NCBI GenBank assembly: GCA_018806915.1
Contig: JAGKQI010000026.1
Span: 434,001 to 498,000, forward strand
Direction of reading: 5' to 3'
DNA: 64,000 nt
From: Phytophthora colocasiae
Lineage: Eukaryota > Oomycota > Peronosporomycetes > Peronosporales > Peronosporaceae
Shown: positions 52,662 to 62,538 of the stretch, in pieces
Layout: each line of letters opens with the position of its first letter
Position numbering within the stretch: position 1 is the stretch's first letter
Notes under the pieces: generated by a model
Told to the model about the DNA's origin: nothing
Database searches by the model: none
The model's input: only the letters and a program-made list of their open reading frames with translations
Translations under genes and position numbers: made by a program

Positions 52662-54474
52662 ATGGAAACACGTCGAAGAGCCGCTGAGCGTCAACTTGCT
52701 TTAACCGGGGCACCCGCTGATCAAACCAGCGAGCGTGTCGATCGTCTGGAGGGTTGATCGGAGAGATGGACGAGCGAATGGGCCAGTCAACCATCGCCTC
52801 GACCGCATCCTCGAAGGCATCGACGCCTTAGTGGCAACCGTCACGACTACGCAGCAGGCGACACAGCAGAATGCTGAAGCTGTTCGTCACGTAGAAGAGG
52901 CTGTGACGCAGACCGCGACAGCTATCGCAGAAATGCAGGCTCGTGTTGGAGCCGTTGGCCAAGTGCATGAACTTGCTCAGCAAACAGCGGCAGCAGTTGC
53001 TCAAATGCAACAGCAACCGGCCGAGACTCCCCAGCCTGTGGCAGCAGCTCGACCACAAGAGGACATCGAGATGACGTCGCCTGGGCGTCGTCAGCTACGA
53101 AAGATGGACACCAAACCTCCACTATTTGAAGGAGAGATCAGTGGTGTGAAGCTAAACAGCTTTATCTTTCAGTTCGAGACCTACTTTTCGTTTAAGGGAT
53201 ACGACCTTCAGGCGGATGACGTTGAACTTGGCCGAGAACTCGCTCAATGCGTGAAGAAGAGTGGCGCCATTTGGTACGAGACGTACATGACGACTTTCAC
53301 TACAATCAAAACGTGGTCTGCCATGAAGGTGTCACTTGAGAAGAACTTCAAAGAGCCCAACTTCCAGCAAAAGCTGCGCAACGAGCTGCTAAATTTTAGG
53401 CAGCAGGGCTCCCTACCAGGGCTATGTGGCCAAATTTCAAGAAAACTTCGGCTCGTTCCCATCGACCCTGTCTTCGCGAAGGAAATCTTCCTAAAGGGTT
53501 TAAGCAGCAACAACTTGCGGAAGCAGATACTGCGAAAGCTGAGACACTGGAGGATGTGATCGCGGAAGGATTTAGCGGAAGTTGAGCTGGAACGACTTGA
53601 AGAAAGCAAGCCAGCAGCCCCGTCCGAGAAGAACACGTCTGGTGGATACTCCAAGGGAAGGGAAGCAGGACGGAACAACACTAAATCCGCGAACTCAGCC
53701 GGTTCCAATGGCAAAGCGAAATGTCCTCACTGTGATAAAGGTTATCACAACCCTGACAACTGCTGGGTGAAGTACCCTGAAAAGAGACCGAAACCTGCCA
53801 ACAACGGGAAACCTCAGCGGAACAAGAGCGACAAAACCGATTACAAGTCCAAGTACTTCGCGCTGATCGACAAGCTTGTGATCAACGACCTCGACGCGGC
53901 AGATGAGCCTTTAAACGAGTACGGTCCCAAGCCCATCAAAAGGGACAAAAACAAAGGTGAAGTCAAGACGGTGTGCATCAACGTCAGCAAATGCTCAAAT
54001 CATCCATTCATACAAATGGAGTGCACGATGAGAGTGCAGTTAAAGGAAGTCAACGCCAGCGGGTTCATCGATAGCGGAGCGTCTGTCAATGCAGTTAGTC
54101 CAGCATTTATCAAGGCAAATTCTTTAGAAGACAAAGTGAAGACACACGAGATGATGCTTGCCTTGACCATGGCAAACACCGAGACCGTTCACGTCAAGAA
54201 AGAAACGATTCAGCTGAGCATGACAATCACAGGGTTTGACGTCTACACAGCGGAATTCCTTGTTCTTCCGGTACCTGATGGACGAGACGTGCTCTTGGGG
54301 ATGCCGTGGTTGAGTACAGTAAATCCACGAATTGATTGGCGGTCAGGAGCTATTCGACCTTCTATCGAAGCCTTACAACACTCGTTGCGAAGTTTGATTG
54401 CCAACTTCCGTCGTGCGAGACTAAAGACTGCCTATATCAGCACAGGAATCGTATTACTCGGTGGAGTTTGGTGA
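52662..54474 (+). pseudogene. Element 4 gag and protease fragments
   Basis: ATG at 52662 (METRRRAAERQLALTG) soon meets a stop and the frame continues from 52735 to 53559: coiled coil, then gag core (FIFQFETYFSFKGYDL, FKEPNFQQKLRNELLNFRQ). 53582-53770 has the zinc knuckle (CPHCDKGYHNPDNC). 53767-54474 has the protease (GFIDSGASVNAVSP). Three or more frameshifts. Confidence 0.87.
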
Positions 54475-57400
54475 AACGAAGATTATCTCAGCGAAGCAGT
54501 TCCGACGTCTGATAAAGAAGGATAAAGAGGTGGAATACATCTTCGCCTTCCAACCTCGCCAACCTCAATCGACTGCCAGCAAGAAATCAACGTGCATCGA
54601 CGACTACAAGGGACACCCTGTGTACCCATACCTGTGCAAATACCCCGACCTGTTTCGCCAGAGGCTACCAGCGGAGCTGCCACCCGAGGAACATGGCGAA
54701 CACAGGATGGACATCAAGACCGATGATCCAGTGTTTCGCCAGCAGTGGAGGCAATCTCCAGCGCAGGAGGCTGAAATCATGCGGTGGGTTCGTGAAATGG
54801 AGGCGGCCGGATTGATTCGACGGTCGATGTCTCCGCACGGAGCACCGACATTTTGTGTCAAGAAACCTGACGGCTGGAGGATTGTGCATGATTATCGTGC
54901 GATGAACTTGAACACAATTCGAAGGACAATGCCCATGCCGCGAAAGGACAAGATTTTGGAATCGATGCAAGGCGGATATTTCTTTTCGTGCATGGATCTT
55001 CTAAGTGGATATTACCAGTTTCGAATGCGAGAGAAGGACATTCCTTATACCGCTTTTCAGGCACCTGACGGCTTGTACGAATATCTTGTCGTACCGATGG
55101 GGCTATCTAATGCTCCTGCAACTTTCAACGATGGAATTCGTCGAATTTTACAAGATTTATCCGACATCTGCCAAAGCTACTGACGATATCTACGTTGTCA
55201 CCCGCAGCAAACTTTGCAAGACCACCTCAACGCTCTGGATCGTGTGTTTGCTCGACTACACCAGCACAAGTTCTTCGTCAAGTTGAGCAAATGCGTGTTC
55301 TGTGCGGAATCAATTCCTTGCTTGGGAGACATCGTGGGTCGAGAAGGCGTGCAAATCAACCCAAACAAAGTCGAGGTCCTACAAAGCTGGCCACTACCAT
55401 CGACTAGACACGATCTGCAATCGTTCCTCGGGACTGCAGCGTACGTCCAACGATTTTGTGTTGGATTTGCAGAAGATGCTGGCCCGCTGTTCAACATGCT
55501 TAAGTCAAAAGCACACAGGTTGACTTGGACATCCTCTTTGCGGCATCACTTTGAGCAGTTGAAGCAACGCGTTGGGCAGACCCCGTCTTAGCGATCGCCG
55601 ATTTCACTAAGGACTTTTTCATTCGCGCATGGACGCATCCGATTTCGCGATGGGTGGTGTACTGTTCAGAAGGAGACCAGAGATGGCAAAGCTGTTGAGC
55701 GACCGTAGCGTTTGCTGGCCGCAAATTCAAAGCTGCAGAAGTGAACTACTCTATCCGCGAGAAGGAACTGTTGGCGATTTTGTTTGGTCTGCGCACTTGG
55801 CGTGTTTACCTGCTGGACCGACCATTTATTGTCGAGACGGATCACAAGAGCCTGAAACAGTCTTCAAGCAGAAAACAATTTCGCGACGGATCGCTCGATG
55901 GTATGATGAATTAGCTGAGTACCGTTTTGAGATTCGCTACATTCAAGGAAACCAAAACGAAGTTGCTGACGGCATATCGCGCCGACCCGACTTCTTACCG
56001 ACGAAACAAGCCGAACCCATTACTCTGGCGGCGATAGCAACGCGAAGCCGAGTGCGCGCAAGAGTCAACGACGCATTATCGTCTACCGTCGCCGAGGCCA
56101 TGAAGCGGTATGGGGAAGACCCGACAACCACAGCATTGTTGCGGCTATTAGACACGGCAGTACCGCACCAAGCCAGCAAAGAACCACTTCCAGCTGCGCC
56201 TCGACAATTCGAACGCTACTCACTGCACGAAGGACGTCTGTACTATCGAGGCGGCCACGACGATCGGCTGCGACTCGTGCTTCCTCGTGTCAAGGAACTC
56301 CTTGATCATGTCCTGGAGGAATTTCACGACAGCCCTGTATATGGGCATCCCGGCATTGATCGCACAGCTCGTCTTGTCGAAGAGCACTACTACTGGCCAC
56401 GGATGATCCGCGACGTCACAAAATACGTGAAAGGCTGCGAAATCTGCGTTCGTATCAAATCACGCAACGAAAAACCGCCAGGCCTCCTCAACAGCCATGC
56501 AATTCCAACGAAACGATGGACTCACATTGCCATGGATTTCATCGTTCAGTTACCGCTTACGTCTCGAGGATACAATAGCGTCATGGTTGTGATCGACCAA
56601 CTTACGAAGAGGGCTCACTTTGTACCGGGGAAGGTGACTGACAATGCTCAAGATGTTGCAAGACACTACCAGCAAGAGATCTTTCGACTCCACGGCTTAC
56701 CGAGTGTTGTTCTCTCCGACCGTGACTCGAAGTTTACCTCATCGTTCTGGACCAAGCTCCGAACTGCTGAAGGTGGAGCAGAAGCTAACAACTTCTTTCG
56801 TCCTCAAGGAGACGGTGTTACCGAGCGACTGAACCAAACGCTGGAAAACTACCTACGAGCATTTTCCAACGCCGATTCAGAACGACTGGGATGAACATCT
56901 TTCGCTAGCAGAATTTGCGTACAACGCGCGATTCCAAGCGGCGATCAAATGTCGCCTTTCGAGGCTGACATCGGATACATTCAAGTACACCGGCAACGTT
57001 GAATCTACCAGACCAGCCATCTCGCACAACGAAGCATTCGATTCCTACTTCAGCAGGCTGACTTGCTCGCAAAAGCTCGACGATGTATTGCTGCTTCTCA
57101 AGAACGGATGGCAGACCTTTTCAACAAAACCGACGTGCCCAAACGTTTCCAAGTCGGTGCTGAAGTTTTACTTTGTGGCGAAAACTTGTCAGCTAAGGAC
57201 ATGGGTACGACGAAGAAGAAACTTGGTGCGCGATGGTAGGACCGTTTACGGTTTCCAAGTGCATTGGCCGAGGCTACTACCAGCTCAAGCTACCACCAGC
57301 TATTCGAATGCACCCGGTTTTCCACACCAGCATGCTGAAACCTTACATCGCTGCTGAAAATCGCCGTGCGAATCAGCGAATTTTTAAGGTTCGACTCCAT

Positions 57401-57601
57401 GATAGAACTGAAGGCGAGCTTGTCGAAGACATCATCAACCACAAGGCGTCACGCCGACAGACCCTTTACGAAGTAAAATGGCTCGGTCAGTCCAAAACGA
57501 CATGGGAACCAGCTTCCAACCTGCAAACCATTGAAGGTCTCATACAGCGATACCATCAACGCACGGGAGGCCTTCGTTCGAGGGAGGGAATGTCACGATA
57601 A
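54461..57601 (+). pseudogene. Element 4 RT, RNase H, integrase and chromodomain fragments
   Basis: 54461-55183 holds reverse transcriptase up to DICQSY (WRIVHDYRAMNLNTIRR, MDLLSGYYQFRMR). Loss of two bases near 55181 destroys the frame exactly in the YFDD catalytic box; DDIYVV follows in another frame. 55214-55591 is the RT thumb, 55629-56894 holds RNase H remnants and integrase (HPGIDRTARLVEEHYYWPRM, IAMDFIVQLP, LSDRDSKFTSSFW), 57233-57601 a chromodomain (YEVKWLGQSKTTWEPASN). The sequence resembles element 2 closely, so both belong to one lineage. Confidence 0.9.
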
Positions 57602-57915
57602 CTTCTCGATGAACAGCTGAAGAGCGTCGAAGCTACTACTAGCGGACTGCGAAGCAAGAAGCCAAGATTGCTACGCAGTCGTGCTCAGCAGATTGCTGTC
57701 GTGCTGCTTCCAGCTGTGATTTACCATTGCGTTTTTCATGTTCGACAAGTAAGTTAGGAGAACAGATAACTGCAAAACAATCAGATCTCAATTTACCTTG
57801 TTCAAGAACAACTAGTTGATTGTTAACGTCGACGGCAAGCTTGCCTGAGTCTTCAACTACATTACTCCTCTGCTAGTGCTACCATCTACACAATAAGTGA
57901 CGACTTATTGCGACA
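57591..57915 (+). repeat. 3' LTR of element 4
   Basis: 325 bp, apparently identical to 52308-52632. Confidence 0.95.
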
Positions 57916-58661
57916 CCTGACGTGCACAAAGTTGGAGATATGTACTACCTGTACTACTCCGTGAGCTCTTTCGGTACGCAGAATTCAGCTATCGGTCTCA
58001 CCCGATCGAAGACAATGGAAGCCGGTTCTTGGACGGATCTGGGGAGCATCGGCGTTGCCAGTGATTCGTCCAAGAAATACAACGCGATCGACCCGAACCT
58101 GTTCCAAGTGGGAAGTCAGTACTTCCTGAATTTCGGGAGCTATTGGCAGGACTTGTACCAAGTCAAGATGAAGTCAACTCCCACGAAAACTGGAGGAGCA
58201 GCAGCCTATCAGATGGCATTCACCTCCAACTACGAGGTTGTGGAGGCTGCGTATATGTTCTCGTACAATGGCTACTACTATCTCTTCTTCTCCAAGGGCT
58301 CGTGCTGTGGTTACGACAAAACACGTCCAGCTAAGGGCAAAGAGTACCGGATCCTAGTGTGCCGTTCGAAGCACGCTACGTCCGGTTTCGTCGATAAGAA
58401 CGGTGTGGACTGTAAGAACAACGGCGGTACTGTTGTACTGGAGTCCCATGGCTACGTGTACGGACCGGGAGGCCAGGGTGTGTACAACGATCCGAAGTAC
58501 GGGCCTGTGGTGTACTACCATTACGGTAAGTGATTTCTACCGTTATTATCTTTTTCTTTTCTAACTTTTCTGCAGTGGACACTCGTATCGGATACGCAGA
58601 TGGAGACAAGAAATTCGGATGGAACCAGCTCGACTTCTCGAGTGGCTGGCCGACTGTGTAA

Positions 58662-59269
58662 AGTTGTAATTGTACAGTAGTTGCCGTATTCACAATGTGG
58701 CTTTCACATCCGTAAAAATGCACTTTGGGAGCGCGTGGGTACATACCAGTAGCAAGTCACACTTTTGCTACAAGCTGAGTCCTGTACAATGCCAGAATTG
58801 GTCCCGATCACTGTGGCTGTGCGTCAGGTACAGAAGGGATCCGCGAACAAGTCGATTCCTGGCCAAAGAGGAAGCTTCGTTTCATGAGCAACATCTGCAT
58901 GTTCATTTTAGCCGTAATCGTTCGTGCTGCCACGATGTGTTTTCCTGTCAATTAATTGATAATTAGTGCGAATGACCAAGTTGTAGTGTCGAAACGCTGC
59001 TCATGTTGTACAAGTTGGCACTACAGTACATGTGTTGGTGGACCTCATCTCAAACGGCCAAATCTGTCGATGTTATGGGCAGAATACTTTATTTGACGTG
59101 CTGACCAGCTCTCTGATGGTTCTCAAATCCACTGACAGCCGAAGCTCCAAATTCAGCTGGTAGGCACGCGATCAAGTGTGCTATGCCAACGGCAGAGGCG
59201 TAGCGTACGCTTTTCTCCTGCACACTTTGGCTTTCGACAGCAACGTCTTCATCCTCCTTTATCTGCATC
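58662..59269. other. Spacer GH43-3 / GH43-4
   Basis: About 610 bp. I see no gene; it should contain the GH43-4 promoter. Confidence 0.4.
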
Positions 59270-59596
59270 ATGAAGGTTTACCACTTCTTGTGGCTGATGT
59301 TGTGAACGGATACGCCAACCCTCTCACATGCACGGGTATCTGTACCAACGCTCACGATCCGTCCATTATCCGTCGAGATGATGGCACGTACTTCCGGTTC
59401 TCCACTGGCAACAAAATTGCTATTCACTCGGCTCCAGACCTTACGGGACCTTGGAAATACCTCGGTGCTGCTGTTCCGGACGGTTCGAAGATCAACTTGA
59501 AGGGGAAAGACGATCTCTGGGTAAGTTTGTTAAGTTTATTACCTGATCATCCAATACTGACAGTGTTTTGTTCACTAGGCCCCGGATGTACACAAG
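59270..59596 (+). pseudogene. Arabinanase GH43-4, 5' fragment
   Basis: Exon 1 59270-59520, intron 59521-59578, first 18 nt of exon 2 to 59596 (APDVHK). From the aligned ATG at 59270 the frame stops after 11 codons, because the signal-peptide region is 22 nt shorter than in GH43-1 and GH43-3. The correct frame resumes with LPLLVADVVNGYANP, then the catalytic Asp in NAHDPSII and LTGPWKYLGAAVP. At 59597 an LTR element begins; the rest of the gene is outside the window or lost. Thus doubly damaged. Confidence 0.85.
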
Positions 59597-60457
59597 TGTA
59601 ACAGGTTTATCCTTTCACTGCCAGTCAGTGGGTCGTTGCTCGTGTGCTGCGCTGGGTGGTGTGCCCAAGGATCGGGTGTCAAAGGACACTCTTTCTTTAT
59701 CTTCAACTGGTCGTTCCTGGCTCGGTTCACCGCGCCGGCTTGTTCGTCGTTCGTCAACGAAGAACTCGCCTACTTTTATTAACGTGTAAATATACACTAC
59801 GTTCCTCTCTTTCGTTCGTTCGTGTCCTTACGGACCACCTGCACTTCCTCGCGCAAACAGCTCCTCCCGTTGTCCCGGTCCAGCAACACCTGCTCCAGGC
59901 CGAACCAACCGAACCACTGTCCGCTGCTGGCTGCCACAAACGTCGCTACCCGAGAACCCAACTGGCCCCTCTGTTCCGCTTTGGTCGTCCAGTCCTCAAC
60001 AGCTTACGCTGCCCTACGTCGTTTGTAAGCTGGTCTCTGACCTGCTCGTTGTTGTCTCAACCTTCAGCTCGCTCGCTGGCCTTCGTCGTTTAGAGCAGCT
60101 CTCGTTACACGCCGCTCGTGGTTGTCTCCACCTCGTTCGTCGTTTATGAGCGGTTTCTCCACTCGTGGTTGTCTCCACCTCGTTCTCTCGCACGGTTCGG
60201 GAGTGCCTCTCACACGTCCAATTCGGAACTGCGCCTCTCGTGGCAAATTCGGAAGTGCCTCACGTCCTTCGCTGCGATCTTCAGGCATCCCAGTCAGTCG
60301 CTTCTTCAACATGGGCCTGTCCTCACCCATCGTCGTGAGCTGCTCGCTGATTGGTACTCCAGCGATCTTCTCTGAAGTCTCCGCTGACATCTTTCCATGC
60401 GTTGGGTGCTGTGGGACGATTGATCCCAGATCTGCATCCGTCTTCAAGTCAAGCCTA
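59597..60457 (-). other. 3' part of element 5 (LTR and untranslated region)
   Basis: About 860 bp after the pol stop, including the 3' LTR of unknown length. An open minus-strand frame (60843-60064) overlaps the pol end in another frame and shows no domain. Confidence 0.6.
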
Positions 60458-61548
60458 TTACACGCCTCCATCCACTCCAAGGTCTTCCACGACCTTGCCG
60501 CGGTTAAACAATTCGTCATATTCGGCGACTGAATACCATCGTCCCGCATCGTCATCCGAGCCTCGGCGTTCGCCATCGTGTCCGGTTCTACGTCTCCACG
60601 TTCGTTTGTCTGCTGGTTGCAATTGATACTCCAACACATATTGTCCTGCACGATTTCGCCTTCGTCGTCGACGAACTTCCACCAATAACTCGTCGTTGGG
60701 TTCGGCTGTGATCTCGTTAACCACTGCGCTTGCATCTCGTTTCTGGCTTTGTCTCGGGATGGCTGTGTTAACAGAAGTCGTCGCTGCTCGTACAATCGGT
60801 TCTGTCGTCTCGTGACCTTCTTCCCATGCATGCCCGTCTTCATATCCGAGTTGCTCTTCTAGATCTCGCGCTGCTGCTTCCAATAACACTGTCGGTCGTC
60901 GGTATGTCGCGAGAAACGACACGTGAGCTATAAATTGCTCGTGTTCTTGGCCATCATCTTCTCGTTCCACCAAGAAATTTTCGTAACCGGCCGATTCAAT
61001 CACTCGTAGAGGTCCTATCCATTGATGCACGAACTTAGAAGCTTTAGGGCCTCTCGGAGGTCGATACATCCATACTCGGTCTCCGGGTTCGAATTCTCGT
61101 TTCGTACGCACCTTCCGGTCATAGTAACGAGCTTGTCGCCGCTGTTCTCGTATTCTCGCTCGCTCTGCACATTCATGGGCGTCCTTCAGCGTATCCAAAA
61201 GCTTCTGATGATGCTTAACCAGTTCTCCAGCCTCAGTAACTCGTGTAGCACGTAAAAGTTCGTTAGGAGCCCGTAGACGTCGTCCCATCATCAGTTCATT
61301 CGGCGACAGTAACACAGTGGAGTGGCGTCCAGAGTTATACGCGTAAACAGCGTAGTTCACCCACGTGTCCCAGTCTCGTTGTCTTTCGTCACTCATGTAG
61401 GTCGAAACACAGTCCTTCCATGTCCGGTGAAATCTCTCTACAAGCCCGATCATCTGTGGCCTGTAAGGAACGGGGTTGATCTGCTGCGCCTGTAACAGTA
61501 TCACTAATTCTTCGATCACTTTCCCCACTAGCTCCGGTGCCCCGTCCG
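60458..61548 (-). pseudogene. Element 5 integrase, C-terminal part
   Basis: Continues the integrase after the piggyBac insertion: TDGAPELVGKVIEEL (second Asp region), RPQMIGLVERFHRTWKD (catalytic Glu region), YNSGRHSTVLLSPNELMMGR, then a GPLRVIES tether and a C-terminal VLEYQL...RWYSVAEYDELF region that may be a diverged chromodomain. Uninterrupted in itself. Confidence 0.87.
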
Positions 61549-61552
61549 TTAA

Positions 61553-62534
61553 CCCTTCAACCCCCGTCAAAAAATCGAGGGGTATATTTTGATCATTATG
61601 TTGGAGCCACCAACATAATTAGTCTTGATGTTTGTATATGTCTACTCTAAGTACGATTTTGTTGGCGGGAGGGGTAGGGAAACTACAGTTTCTGTTCTCG
61701 TGTAAAGACGGGCGACCTCTAACATATTGCGCTATATGTAGGCAAAATCGCCAAGTACGATCCAGTATGATGGAGGATCCAACCTTCAGAAATGCACTTT
61801 TTATTAAAAATCAAGTTTTTGCACGAACACAAGTTCATAAAATGCATGCCTCAGTCGTACAAAGAGAGTGTATAAGGAACGCATCACTTGCTTACTCACC
61901 TCACGCATGTACCTTTGTATTTACGTATTATTATAAAAATATGGCTGTAGCTAGACATGCTTGGATTTACTGGCACGATCAAACTGAAGACGACGTATAT
62001 GACAGTCATGCAAAGGTCACTAGATTACAGTAAAATATAATGCACTTGAAATAATTTCCTCAAAAGTAGCAGCACTAGTAGTGTTATTCCCATCAATCTA
62101 AATCAAGATATGTACAGAATGGGCCCTGCTTGTGAGAACAATCAAGGCCAGTGATGCGCTTAGAGGGGGTACAATCTAATGGGAAATGTATTGACAGGAA
62201 TTTATGTTCTTTGTTAACGAATTAGAAAGGGCTTTGCAAAGTAATGATGCACATAGCAAGGAAACAGCACCGTATTTCGTTACAGATCAGATAATGTTCT
62301 GTCTTTATCCATTTGTGTCGGTTTTCTCCTTTCGATTCGACCTACCCCTGTGCATCGCCACTTCTCTCTCACTTTTTTTCCACTTGTTTTTAGTATTGAG
62401 CTGCTTCCAATACAAAAATATAGTCTAAATTTGAATATGTTGGAGCCTCCAACATGCGTATAGATGCTGTGGTTAGGTTTTCAAGAGCTATACACCCATT
62501 ATGTTGGTGGCTCCAACATATGGGGGTTGAAGGG
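61553..62534 (+). mobile_element. piggyBac-like element, 982 bp, in element 5 integrase
   Basis: Flanked by TTAA on both sides (61549-61552, 62535-62538), the piggyBac signature. Terminal inverted repeat CCCTTCAACCCCC at both ends. Discounting the insert and one TTAA gives the continuous integrase frame FREIL-TDGAP. Near each end lies the palindrome ATGTTGGAGCCACCAACAT, and a third variant (ATGTTGGAGCCTCCAACAT) at about 62439. Too short for a full transposase, so probably non-autonomous. Confidence 0.9.
61632..62033 (+). CDS. Small ORF inside the piggyBac-like element
   Basis: 133 aa, contains CKDGRPLTYCAICRQNRQVR and ARHAWIYWHDQTEDDVYDSH. The paired cysteines could be a worn zinc-binding motif. 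I do not recognise a family; it might be a transposase remnant or not coding at all. Confidence 0.35.
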   Translation: MYMSTLSTILLAGGVGKLQFLFSCKDGRPLTYCAICRQNRQVRSSMMEDPTFRNALFIKNQVFARTQVHKMHASVVQRECIRNASLAYSPHACTFVFTYYYKNMAVARHAWIYWHDQTEDDVYDSHAKVTRLQ

Positions 62535-62538
62535 TTAA

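Larger units (their letters stand above)
52308..57915 (+). mobile_element. LTR element 4: frame-broken Ty3/gypsy with apparently identical LTRs
   Basis: 5608 bp between target duplications CCTGA (52303-52307 and 57916-57920). LTRs 52308-52632 and 57591-57915 are 325 bp each and identical by eye. The polypurine tract GAGGGAGGGAA precedes the 3' LTR. Gag and pol carry many frame breaks, including one in the RT active site. Same orientation as the host gene. Recent insertion of a defective copy, so its proteins were probably supplied in trans. Confidence 0.95.
52030..58661 (+). pseudogene. Arabinanase GH43-3 split by a Ty3/gypsy element
   Basis: Gene pieces 52030-52307, 57921-58525 and 58576-58661 add up to 969 nt (322 aa), the same as GH43-1. 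Signal peptide MKLLSLFVALPLLVVSVVNG; catalytic Asp in NAHDPSII, Asp in NAIDPNL, Glu in [10 protein letters not shown] (the residue after Glu is Ala rather than Gly). The first intron of GH43-1 is absent with an exact DLW-APD junction; the second is present (58526-58575). The element sits at codon 93, right at that former junction. No other lesion. Confidence 0.93.

Noticed and set aside
60064..60843. 259-aa minus-strand frame overlapping the element 5 pol end
   Set aside because: Low-complexity charged sequence in a frame overlapping integrase; no domain.
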